From assembly GCA_011390275.1 (NCBI GenBank), contig JAABST010000003.1, positions 1 to 64,000 of the forward strand: 64,000 bases of DNA, given 5' to 3'. This DNA is from Geitlerinema sp. S16. Its GTDB lineage: Bacteria > Cyanobacteriota > Cyanobacteriia > Cyanobacteriales > Geitlerinemataceae. The notes beneath the pieces were generated by a model. That model was not told where the DNA came from, ran no database searches, and saw only the letters and a program-made list of their open reading frames with translations. The position numbers and the translations under genes are program-made. This document shows positions 54,853 through 63,157 of the stretch, in pieces (position 1 is the first letter of the stretch; each line of letters starts with the position of its first letter).

Positions 54853-54858
54853 AGATTA
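54853..54858 (-). promoter_or_regulatory. -10 box (TAN3T) of the NtcA promoter
   Basis: On the minus strand TAATCT lies exactly 22 nt past the NtcA box, the spacing of class II NtcA-activated promoters (GTA-N8-TAC-N22-24-TAN3T). It points into the Sll0783-like gene. The predicted start point is near 54846. Confidence 0.7.
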
Positions 54859-54871
54859 GAAGCTGTTCCCC

Positions 54872-54903
54872 GTCTTGTTTGTATACTCAGATACAAACAA
54901 GAC
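54872..54903. promoter_or_regulatory. NtcA box within a perfect 12-bp inverted repeat
   Basis: GTCTTGTTTGTA (54872-54883), an 8-nt spacer and TACAAACAAGAC (54892-54903) are exact inverted copies; the core 54881-54894 reads GTA-N8-TAC, the binding site of the nitrogen regulator NtcA. Symmetry this long is unusual for NtcA boxes and may indicate very tight binding or a second regulator. On the plus strand only a weak -10 (TATAAG, 29 nt away) is seen, so the minus direction is the better promoter. Confidence 0.8.
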
Positions 54904-55205
54904 TGAACTTTTCGACAAAACAATATAAGTCGCGTATTATTTGGATCTGTTTTGTTATGGGACTTAAGTAGTTCAAGTCAATTCATTGACACTATGCGTA
55001 GCACGAGCTTCTAGCTTGTTTGCAACCCAGACGGTTGAATTATGCAGTGGCAGTCATTTTTGTTCTATTGATCTACCTGGAAGATCTGGATGGGGTTTAA
55101 CCATCTAAAAAAGCCTTGTTTTTTAGATCAACGAACTCAGAGGTGCTTTATTAATAAGTCAAACGATTCAACCTAAACATTAACCGGACTAAATATTTTA
55201 GTAGT

Positions 55206-55496
55206 ATGCCTGAATCTCGCTTTCGTGTTGAATGGCCTGACGGAACTCAAGAGGTTTGCTATTCGCCATCGCTGGTGATTAAGCAATATTTAGAAGCTGG
55301 CACAGAGTATTCTCTCTCGGATTTCATGGAGCGATCGCGCACGGCTCTCGAAGAGGGAAGTAATCGTGTCAAGGCCAAGTATGGCTTTCCGTGTAGCTTG
55401 GCTTTGGGACAGGTTGATAAAATCGAGGCGAAAGTTTCACACTACGCTGGTGTCCCAGATCCAATCGTTAAAGTTTTAGCGTTTCTAGACGGCTAG
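55206..55496 (+). CDS. MSMEG_0570-family nitrogen starvation response protein (Nit1C)
   Basis: A 96-residue cytosolic protein: MPESRFRVEWPDGTQEVCYS, YSLSDFMERSRTALEEGSNR, then VKAKYGFPCSLALGQVDKIE. This matches the small conserved member of Nit1C clusters. Function unknown. It is transcribed divergently from the operon, sharing the 654-bp head region. It ends 13 bp before the convergent DUF2142 gene. Confidence 0.92.
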   Translation: MPESRFRVEWPDGTQEVCYSPSLVIKQYLEAGTEYSLSDFMERSRTALEEGSNRVKAKYGFPCSLALGQVDKIEAKVSHYAGVPDPIVKVLAFLDG

Positions 55497-55509
55497 AATT
55501 CTGGTGTGA

Positions 55510-57039
55510 CTAGCTGCCGATCGCGTAGTAGCGCTGCACTAGGATGGTGATGGTTGAGGCTCCGGAAATAATCGCCAAACTGATCGCTCCGGTTGTGAGC
55601 GATCGCAGATTCACGACGGATTGCGATCGACTAAAAATCGGTAGCAACAGTGGCGCGAGTGGGATGAAGTAGCGCCCCTGGATGCCGCCGATCCGATCGA
55701 TACCGACGATATTCCAGAGATAGGCCAACACACAGAGCAAGCCGATCGAGCCACCCAGCGCCAGGGCGGCGATGAGGCGATCTCGTTTGCGCCAGGGTCG
55801 CACGGGCTGGTCTAGCAAATTTCCGCCAGTTTGCCCAAACATCACGGCCAGGGTCAGGGCGATCGCGTAGCCCGCAACGTGTAGCGTCGGCAGCGGGGTA
55901 TCGAGCCAGCCAAACACGCCGATAAATTGGTGGAGATAGTGGGGCGCATTCGCGGTTAACGTGGCGATCGCAATGGCCGTAAAGCCCAGCGGATCGGCGA
56001 GAATTCTGGCGATCTGCGCGGCGGGGTCAAGATCCGGGTGAAGCGAGACGTAAATTTGATCGACGATTTGCGACCAGGTAAACACCGAGGCTATCGATAA
56101 AAATCCGGTCGCACTGAGCCAGAGCCAGCGGCAGAGGGTGCAGTGGGGACGGCTGCATAGCGGAAAAAACGATCGCGCCGGAATGAGCAGCAGCAGCAAT
56201 GCCATCGGCGCATAGGCGAGCTTCGAGACGGCGAAAAGTGCGGTCAGAATGGAGAGTAACCAGGGGACGATTGACGATTCCCACGGGCGCGATCGGTAGC
56301 GCACCACGAGCGCGACCAGGAGGCAGGCCAGTCCGTTGGTACACACGTCCGCCGAGAGGGATGACGCTTGAAAGAGCGCCATCGGTAACAGCCCGATCGC
56401 CAACCAGCCGAGGGTAAATTCTGGCGCGAGCCGCATGGCGAGATAGATACAAATCATCCAGATCAGCACATTGGCCAACCGCCCGCAATACATTAAGGCG
56501 ATCGGTGGCAGGGTTGGAAGTCCAGAGATCGGTGAAATAATGGGTGAAACGCTACGCCCGATCGCGATGCCGATTGCTTGGGGAACATAGCCGATCGGTG
56601 CGTGAAGTCCGGTGGTGTTGAATTTGAGGAAGCGGCGATCGTCGGGGTTGAGCGGCAGCGACCAGAGGCGACGCAATGAGGCGAAGTCTTGTTTGCGCGT
56701 GGCATCAAACCGTAAATCTTCCGCCGATGCCTGACGCACCGTCACCAGCAAACTACGCGGCAATGACCCGCCTAAACACAGCTCATTAGTGAAATCATTG
56801 CTATAGCCGGAGCAGGGGCCCACTTGTCGATCGGGGATGAGCTGACCGGTGGAAATTTGGTAGGCGCGATAAAAGTGAAGGTATTCGTCGGCGGCTTGAA
56901 ACGGTGGGGTGATGCTGGCGATGGCGAGACAGGTGATCGCCGCGATCACGACAAACCAACGCCGTAGGATTTGGACGGCATCGACTCGCAAGGGTGAGTT
57001 CGATCGGCGATACCGGGTGTCACGGGCGTTGAAGACCAT
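55510..57039 (-). CDS. DUF2142 polytopic membrane protein
   Basis: 509 residues with about 11 membrane helices. The first loop carries TPPFQAADEYLHFYRAYQIS and GQLIPDRQVGPCSGYS, the DUF2142 signature: an acidic DE pair after the first helix, as in GT-C glycosyltransferases. It probably uses a polyprenyl-phosphate sugar in the envelope (inference). It follows the methyltransferase gene by 80 bp on the same strand; with the GT2 enzyme upstream it forms a glycan gene set. Confidence 0.85.
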   Translation of the reverse strand: MVFNARDTRYRRSNSPLRVDAVQILRRWFVVIAAITCLAIASITPPFQAADEYLHFYRAYQISTGQLIPDRQVGPCSGYSNDFTNELCLGGSLPRSLLVTVRQASAEDLRFDATRKQDFASLRRLWSLPLNPDDRRFLKFNTTGLHAPIGYVPQAIGIAIGRSVSPIISPISGLPTLPPIALMYCGRLANVLIWMICIYLAMRLAPEFTLGWLAIGLLPMALFQASSLSADVCTNGLACLLVALVVRYRSRPWESSIVPWLLSILTALFAVSKLAYAPMALLLLLIPARSFFPLCSRPHCTLCRWLWLSATGFLSIASVFTWSQIVDQIYVSLHPDLDPAAQIARILADPLGFTAIAIATLTANAPHYLHQFIGVFGWLDTPLPTLHVAGYAIALTLAVMFGQTGGNLLDQPVRPWRKRDRLIAALALGGSIGLLCVLAYLWNIVGIDRIGGIQGRYFIPLAPLLLPIFSRSQSVVNLRSLTTGAISLAIISGASTITILVQRYYAIGS

Positions 57040-57119
57040 AAAGATCGCAGTGAATGATCAGGGGCTGTCGCGGGTCACGAAACAGGCGGGGGCTGAGAAA
57101 TTAAGCCAATATGCCAATA

Positions 57120-57896
57120 TCAGGAAATAGAGGCGCGATCGTCATCATCTAGACGATCGTCGTCCCATAATGTCTCTTGATTTTCTTGATGCTTGTCAAT
57201 GTCTTTTTGGTCTCGATCGGGCGTGAACTCTCGTGGCTCGATCGCGCCCCGATCCTCCAACGTATCCCGCAGTCCATCCAAGCAGCGCAGGCGCGTGACA
57301 AAGTGCAATTGACCATCAAAAACCCAGCGAAACGGGATGGGGTATAGCTTCAGCGTTTCGATCGTGCCTTCGGAAAACAGCCCGAGATCGCCGTATAAAT
57401 TGCGCCACTGACGGCGCGAGAGATAGTTATAGGGCAAGCGTACACCGTGGCTACGGTTGCCAACCCAGTCCATGAAACGCAGGCGCAGATTGTCAAACTG
57501 GTTATTGCGATAGTGGTCTTTGACGATAACGGCGCGGCGAGCGACGCGGACGCACTCGGCCAGGACGCGATCGGGGGCGTCGGTATGGTGCAGCACATCG
57601 ATCAGCGTCACAAAATCAAAGCTATTGTCATCAAACGGGAGCGTTTCGCCGTCGTATTCCGAAATCGGAATATGCGTTTCGCCGCGCACGAACACATCGA
57701 CGCCCTCGATCGTCACCTGCGGCACGAATCCTTCCACCACGGCGGCGATTTCGCCACTACCACAGCCCACATCTAGCCCGGTCAGTTCTCCCGTTTCACT
57801 CTCCGCGATCGGCAATAATTTCGCGATGTGCTTCGCGAGGGTGTAGATGCGTCGTGACATCACGACTTTTTTATGGACGCTTTGGAGAGCCTGCAT
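57120..57896 (-). CDS. Class I SAM-dependent methyltransferase
   Basis: 258 residues. Motif I is GLDVGCGSGEIAAVV (about 39-53); the acidic motif II is EGVDVFVRGETHIPISEYD and motif IV is SFDFVTLIDVLHHTDAPD. The DVLHHT motif fits O- or N-methyltransferases of small molecules or lipids. The C-terminal tail is highly charged and may be flexible. It lies 150 bp downstream of the GT2 gene; the methyl acceptor is unknown, but neighbours suggest a glycan or glycolipid. Confidence 0.87.
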   Translation of the reverse strand: MQALQSVHKKVVMSRRIYTLAKHIAKLLPIAESETGELTGLDVGCGSGEIAAVVEGFVPQVTIEGVDVFVRGETHIPISEYDGETLPFDDNSFDFVTLIDVLHHTDAPDRVLAECVRVARRAVIVKDHYRNNQFDNLRLRFMDWVGNRSHGVRLPYNYLSRRQWRNLYGDLGLFSEGTIETLKLYPIPFRWVFDGQLHFVTRLRCLDGLRDTLEDRGAIEPREFTPDRDQKDIDKHQENQETLWDDDRLDDDDRASIS

Positions 57897-58046
57897 GGAG
57901 GTTGGAGGAGGGGAAACGGGGTGAGTCGGGGTGGGCGATCGAAATTCGTCAAGGCGTTGCGGTGATGCGCCTACGGTATCACGTGGTTTGAACCGATCCG
58001 CTTGTGCTGTTTATTAAAGTTGATCGGGTCGCTGTGATTATTTCGA

Positions 58047-59297
58047 TCATTTCGATCGTCCCGGTCGTTCAGACAAAACCTTCTGATATCGATCGGACAG
58101 TACGGCATAAAACAGCCCGCTAAACAGGGTTTGTGTACCAATCAAAATTAACGTCATGCCCGTCACCGCCGGACGAATGGCATTCATGGGTCCAAAATTG
58201 CCGTCAAACCAAACCCGTAGCACCGATAGCTCGATCCCGAGTCCTGCCCCGAGGGTGATCAACGCCACGATCGCGATCGTTTCAAGCTTGACCACGCGCA
58301 CCAGCCAGGACATGCGCGGCGTCTGGCGCTGGAGCCGATGCGTCAGCGTGTAGAGGTGGGCGAGCAACCCCGTTAAAATCAGCTCGTAGCCCAGCAAAAA
58401 AGTTAACGCCGCCACGACGACCCAGTGATCGCCGAAACGCAGCGCCCCGAGATAGACCGATTCGCCACTGGGCGCGATCGCCAGGATCGCGTTTAGTACC
58501 AAGCCGATCATCATCAGTATCGAACCCGGCAGCCAGTACAGCAGCTTCGGCGCGAACAGCAAAATATATTTTAAGTGTCGCCAGCCGTCTGCCCAGGGGC
58601 GCAGGTGTGGAGCGCGATCGCGACCGTCCACATGCAACGTAATCGGCACTTCACTGGTTTTTAGCCCCAAAATTGCCGCCTTGACCAGCATTTCTGACGC
58701 GAATTCCATCCCGCTCGACTCCAGATCCATCGCCTCGAACGCCGTTTTCTTCAAAGCCCGCATCCCGCAATTCACATCTGAAAACTGACAGCGATACACC
58801 GTATTCACGATCGCCGTCAGTACCGGCGTCCCCAGATAGCGATTTTTCCAGGGCATCGCACCGGGCATAATGCGCCCCTTGAGCCGCGTCCCCACCACCA
58901 AATCAAACCCCTCCGTCAAGCGCTCCACCAGCCCCACCGCCTCGCGAAAATCGTAGGAATCGTCCGCGTCACCCATCACGATGTAGCGACCCCGCGCCTC
59001 CCATATCCCCCAAATCAGCGCCGCACCATAGCCCCGCACCGGCACATCGACCACCCGCGCCCCCAGCGATCGCGCCAGATCCTGCGATCCATCCGTCGAT
59101 CCATTATCCGCAACCACCACCTCGCCGGATAAACCCAACGCCTCGATCGCCGTGCGGGCTTTCCCAATACAAGCCGCGAGGGTCTGTAATTCGTTTAAAC
59201 AGGGCATCACGATCGAGATCTCGATCGATCCGCACTCCAATTGATCAGGCATAGATTGAGTCGCAGCGTGGCGATCGGCAGTAGACAGCAAGGACAT
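58047..59297 (-). CDS. Family 2 glycosyltransferase with C-terminal membrane domain
   Basis: 416 residues. The GT-A domain reads ISIVMPCLNELQTLAACI, VVVADNGSTDGSQDLARS and VMGDADDSYDFREAVGLV, with the DxD-type DAD metal site; the DADDSYDF form is typical of dolichol/polyprenyl-phosphate glucosyl- or mannosyltransferases. Four membrane helices occupy the C-terminus (about 245-400). It probably charges polyprenyl-phosphate with a hexose for the adjacent DUF2142 membrane enzyme (inference). An alternative start at 59252 would remove 15 residues. Confidence 0.88.
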   Translation of the reverse strand: MSLLSTADRHAATQSMPDQLECGSIEISIVMPCLNELQTLAACIGKARTAIEALGLSGEVVVADNGSTDGSQDLARSLGARVVDVPVRGYGAALIWGIWEARGRYIVMGDADDSYDFREAVGLVERLTEGFDLVVGTRLKGRIMPGAMPWKNRYLGTPVLTAIVNTVYRCQFSDVNCGMRALKKTAFEAMDLESSGMEFASEMLVKAAILGLKTSEVPITLHVDGRDRAPHLRPWADGWRHLKYILLFAPKLLYWLPGSILMMIGLVLNAILAIAPSGESVYLGALRFGDHWVVVAALTFLLGYELILTGLLAHLYTLTHRLQRQTPRMSWLVRVVKLETIAIVALITLGAGLGIELSVLRVWFDGNFGPMNAIRPAVTGMTLILIGTQTLFSGLFYAVLSDRYQKVLSERPGRSK

Positions 59298-59667
59298 CCA
59301 AGCGACATTGATTGTAGAAGAGTGATACGTGACCCGATCGAAGCGCCATCAATTCCCGATCGGGTCGAGAGCAAACTGGGCGGAAAGTTCCAACGCACAT
59401 CTATTTGAACGTATCCATGAAATGGATCAACAAGGATTAACACTTCGTTAACCCGGAGCAGTCAGATTGTGGCTTACCCTATACGTGCGATTGCATACAA
59501 TGCAAGTTGTATCACTGGCTACGGACAAACAGCATCCACCTGAGATTTTCGTCCATGACCTGAGCGAGGTCTCAGAAAGGGAAGGCAGTTATTGACAAAA
59601 AATGTCAATTGTTGTCCACTATTGTGAAACAACTTCCAAGCCATTATTTGGTTGTGAGAGAGAATTA
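59298..59667. other. Intergenic, 370 bp, divergent promoter region upstream of the porin
   Basis: The left part serves the GT2 gene. The right part contains GCATACAATGCAAGTTGTATC, a dyad around ATACAA/TTGTAT near 59493-59513, close to the porin start. No coding gene is seen; the overlapping minus-strand frame has no family character. Confidence 0.35.
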
Positions 59668-61248
59668 ATGAAATTTCAAACGGTTCCGAATCTACTTTGG
59701 CGCGTCTCGCCCGCACTGTTGGGCTTTGCGGTAGCCTTTGGCTTTGGTGCTCAGACCAAGGCGGAAGTCCTATCGGTAAACGACCTGGCATCCTACGAAG
59801 CTCCGGCAAGCTTGGATCAAGTCACGTCGGTGTCCCAACTGTCGGACGTTCAACCGACGGACTGGGCGTTCCAAGCGCTGCAATCCCTCGTTGAGCGCTA
59901 CGGCTGCATTGCGGGCTACCCCGATGGTACGTTCCGTGGCAACCAAGCCTTGACCCGTTATGAGTTCGCGGCGGGTCTGAATGCGTGCTTGGATCAAATC
60001 CTGGCGCAAGTTGGTGGCGATGGTCTTGATCCCGCCGACCTCGATACCATTCGTCGTCTGCAAGATGATTTCGCCGCGCAGCTCGCGAGCCTACGCGGTC
60101 GCGTTGATAGCCTCGAATCGCGTCTCGATACCGTCGAAGCGCAGCAGTTCTCCACCACCACGAAACTGAAAGGGGAAGTGCTGTTCACGATCGCGGATAC
60201 TTTCGGCCCGGCGATCGGTCAAAATGATGGCGATCCGACCCAGACCACGTTCAGCGATCGGGTTCGTTTGAACTTTGAATCGAGCTTCACCGGTCGCGAC
60301 AAGCTACGCACCCGCCTACAAGCCGGTAACTTCGAGAGCCTCAGCAGCGGCACCGGTACTGACGAAGCTCGCCTCGGTCACGATGCAGGCGGCGGGAACA
60401 ACGTTGAAATCGATGACCTCTGGTATCAAGGAACCCTCGGCGACAACACCACCTTCATGGTCGGTACAAGCGGTCTTGACTGGGATAACGTCTTTGATGT
60501 CGTCAACCCTTACTTAGCCGATGGCGGCGGCGGCGCTCTGTCGCGTTTTGGTCGTCGTAACCCCGCTGTCTACCGTCAGGAAGAAGGCGCTGGTGTTTCG
60601 CTAACCCACGAATTCGGCGATATGCTGTCCGTTTCGGCGGCTTACCTCGCAGATGATGGCCGTGCATCTAACTCGGCATCGAGCAATGGTTTGTTCAACG
60701 GCGACTACGCGGCTGGCGCACAAATCGACTTCATGCCGAATGATGATCTGCACCTCGCGCTGACCTACCTGCACAGCTACTCGGATGACCCGAACGTCGT
60801 TGGTTCGACCGGTTCTGACCTGTCGCAAGATCCGTTTGGTTCGACCACCAAAACCTCCGGTGATCACTTCGGTGTTCAAGCCTTCGCACAAATCAGCGAT
60901 GGGTTCGCCTTCGGCGGCTGGGCGGGTCTGGTTGCGGCAAATAATGTCGATAACAGCGACCAAGATTCGACCATCTTTAACTGGGCGGCGAACCTGGTGT
61001 TCCCCGACCTCGGTGGCGACGGCAACCTCGCCGGTATCATCTTCGGTCAAACCCCCCATGTGACCGACGGTAACAGCGGTGCAGCGGAAGATCCCAATGC
61101 GACCTGGCACCTCGAAGCGCTCTACCGTATCCAACTGACGAAGGGCATCGACATCACGCCGGGCGTCATCTGGCTGATCAACCCTGAAGCGAACAACGAT
61201 AACGATGATGTCATCGTCGTTGCGGTTCGTACACGCTTCAAGTTCTAA
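59668..61248 (+). CDS. Iron uptake porin / SLH-domain outer-membrane porin
   Basis: 526 residues. The signal peptide MKFQTVPNLLW...GFGAQTKAE is followed by one SLH domain (VQPTDWAFQALQSLVERYGC, AGYPDGTFRGNQALTRYEFA), which anchors the protein to the peptidoglycan-linked polymer. A coiled-coil spacer (RLQDDFAAQLASLRGRVDSL) precedes the OprB/carbohydrate-selective beta-barrel, ending in VIVVAVRTRFKF with the terminal Phe expected of outer-membrane barrels. These are the most abundant cyanobacterial outer-membrane proteins. The ATG at 59668 begins the signal peptide; the longer frame start is not signal-like. Confidence 0.93.
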   Translation: MKFQTVPNLLWRVSPALLGFAVAFGFGAQTKAEVLSVNDLASYEAPASLDQVTSVSQLSDVQPTDWAFQALQSLVERYGCIAGYPDGTFRGNQALTRYEFAAGLNACLDQILAQVGGDGLDPADLDTIRRLQDDFAAQLASLRGRVDSLESRLDTVEAQQFSTTTKLKGEVLFTIADTFGPAIGQNDGDPTQTTFSDRVRLNFESSFTGRDKLRTRLQAGNFESLSSGTGTDEARLGHDAGGGNNVEIDDLWYQGTLGDNTTFMVGTSGLDWDNVFDVVNPYLADGGGGALSRFGRRNPAVYRQEEGAGVSLTHEFGDMLSVSAAYLADDGRASNSASSNGLFNGDYAAGAQIDFMPNDDLHLALTYLHSYSDDPNVVGSTGSDLSQDPFGSTTKTSGDHFGVQAFAQISDGFAFGGWAGLVAANNVDNSDQDSTIFNWAANLVFPDLGGDGNLAGIIFGQTPHVTDGNSGAAEDPNATWHLEALYRIQLTKGIDITPGVIWLINPEANNDNDDVIVVAVRTRFKF

Positions 61249-61543
61249 GTTGGATGGTCTTCAGAAGTCTTCTGGAGCGTTCAGGACTGTGGGCAGTGTT
61301 ATGTTGTGGGCGATCGAGCCTAGGGTTAACTCCGTCTTGCTCGATCGCTGCACTTTAAACCGTTGCACGCCGTCAAGCCTAGATTGATTTGCTGATTGAT
61401 TCGCTGGATATTTGATTGACTGGTCATAGCGTAGTTGCGATCGCGACTGCGCTATTTTGTGTCGTGAATTCATGCAAAACTGCACGTAGCGCTTAAAAGC
61501 CGTGTGAGTGCTTTAAAGTGGTAAGCCGCAACGAGTCGAACTC

Positions 61544-62056
61544 ATGATGCATGACAGCAATGACAGCAAGGAGCCGCAGCTTGCGATCGGCTTTGATCCA
61601 GGACGCGATAAATGCGGGATTGCGCGAGTTAAGCTGCCGCACCGATCGCCAGATCAAGCTCAAGATCAAGGTCAAGCTTCACCGACGGGCGAGACGTTCG
61701 GTGTGGGCGTCACGATCGATCGGATGCGCGTGGTTGAGTCCGCGTTAGCGATCGCGGATGTGGTCGCGCAATGTCAAGAATTCCCGATCGTGACGATTGT
61801 GATTGGTGATGGTACGAGTTCAAAACACTGGCGAGAACAGCTCGAACAGGTTTTACCCGATACGGTTACGCTGGTGACCGTTAATGAATACAACAGCACC
61901 CAAGAAGCTCGCGATCGCTATTGGACGCTACACCCATCTCGGGGATTGTCGCGTATAATTCCGGCCAAGCTGCGATCGATCCCATGCCCGATCGACGATA
62001 TCGTCGCCGTCATCTTGGTAGAGCGCTGGCTCGCAACGCAATCAGGCGAATCCTGA
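61544..62056 (+). CDS. YqgF/RuvX-like nuclease-fold protein
   Basis: 170 residues of the RNase H-like fold: LAIGFDPGRDKCGIARVKLP (first strand with catalytic Asp), IVTIVIGDGTSS, VNEYNSTQEARDRYW and the C-terminal acidic DDIVAVILVERWLA. It resembles pre-16S rRNA-processing nucleases (YqgF) but is longer, with a Gln-rich insertion after strand 1. It may be a paralogue of the essential enzyme. It stands alone. Confidence 0.8.
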   Translation: MMHDSNDSKEPQLAIGFDPGRDKCGIARVKLPHRSPDQAQDQGQASPTGETFGVGVTIDRMRVVESALAIADVVAQCQEFPIVTIVIGDGTSSKHWREQLEQVLPDTVTLVTVNEYNSTQEARDRYWTLHPSRGLSRIIPAKLRSIPCPIDDIVAVILVERWLATQSGES

Positions 62057-62224
62057 CGGCAACATCTCAATGTGCGTCACTTCACGTCAACTTACACCGA
62101 TGATGCCCTTTGAATTCAGGACTTGAGTCCACTACACTCTGTCTGAAGATGTTGCCTCTCTACTAAATTCTTAATCAACAGAATCACCCAACCGTACGCT
62201 TGTTCTTTTTCCTCGTTTCACAGT

Positions 62225-63052
62225 ATGAACCACTCAACCGATACACATCCACGCTGGGGATACGCCGGTTTTCTGGTCTCTGCTCTGGCCGTTCTCGGCT
62301 TGGTTGTGCCGCGTGGCATGATGCAGCTCTCGCACCAAACCGCGAATGCCACCATGCCGATTCCAGCCTACGTATTCGCCAACTCGTTTCGGTTTGCCGC
62401 GATGGGTCTGGCTCCAAGCACGAAAATCTCGATCGATCCCAGCCGCACGGCGGATCTGAAAGCGGCAATTTCCGCAGGAACAGCCGCCTTGGAAGAAGGC
62501 GACTATTCTAAGGCTCAGACAGAGTTTTCTAAGGCGCTGGAACTTCAGCCGGACAGTATTTTTTGCTATCACGGTCGCGCCTTATCGCGGTTGCGAATGC
62601 AGCAATACGACGCGGCGCTCGCAGATTTAACCGAAGTCCTGAAGCGTAGCCCCGAGGATGTTCGCGCCTTTGCCAATCGGGGCAGCGCCTATCATGCGCT
62701 CGGAAAAACTCGTGATGCCATGATCGACTACAACCGAGCGATCGCCCTTCAGCCGGATTACGACATCGCTTTTGTCAACCGGGGCAGCCTCCACTTTGAT
62801 CTCGGCAACTATGAACACGCCCTCGCGGACTTCGATCGCGCGATCGCCCTCGATGCCTCCGACTCCAAAACGTTCTACAACCGAGCGATGGTCTTGGCGC
62901 AGTTGAAGCAATTTGATAAAGCCGTCCTCGATCTAGAAGTTGCGGAGGGTTTATTTCAAGAACAGGAACAACTGGGAGCCGCGAAACTTTCACGTCAGGC
63001 GATCGATCAAATCGAAGCCGGAACCTTTGACCCCATGGCTCCAATGCATTAA
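62225..63052 (+). CDS. Exported or anchored TPR-repeat protein
   Basis: 275 residues. A hydrophobic N-terminal segment (GYAGFLVSALAVLGLVVPRG, about 12-31) is a signal peptide or anchor. Four to five TPR units follow from about 85: GDYSKAQTEFSKALELQPDS, QYDAALADLTEVLKRSPEDV, KTRDAMIDYNRAIALQPDYD, NYEHALADFDRAIALDASDS. TPR arrays bind partner proteins; the partner is unknown. Confidence 0.85.
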   Translation: MNHSTDTHPRWGYAGFLVSALAVLGLVVPRGMMQLSHQTANATMPIPAYVFANSFRFAAMGLAPSTKISIDPSRTADLKAAISAGTAALEEGDYSKAQTEFSKALELQPDSIFCYHGRALSRLRMQQYDAALADLTEVLKRSPEDVRAFANRGSAYHALGKTRDAMIDYNRAIALQPDYDIAFVNRGSLHFDLGNYEHALADFDRAIALDASDSKTFYNRAMVLAQLKQFDKAVLDLEVAEGLFQEQEQLGAAKLSRQAIDQIEAGTFDPMAPMH

Positions 63053-63157
63053 GTCTGTCTTGAGTCGGGGAACATCATCATCACGCGATCGCCGTCACGT
63101 CAGCCCGTATCATGGATAGCGTTTGAAAATCATCATAAAAGCGCGGGCAGTCCAGTT

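Larger units (their letters stand above)
54552..55205. other. Divergent head of the Nit1C cluster, 654 bp
   Basis: Separates the leftward operon from the rightward MSMEG_0570 gene. It holds the NtcA site and -10 box at 54853-54903; the rest is AT-rich. From the predicted start point to the first gene is a leader of about 295 nt, in which I recognise no known riboswitch. No other gene is recognised. Confidence 0.5.

Noticed and set aside
54895..54930. NtcA-type promoter toward the MSMEG_0570 gene
   Set aside because: The only -10-like element (TATAAG) is 29 nt from the box and lacks the final T; the leftward direction fits the consensus far better.
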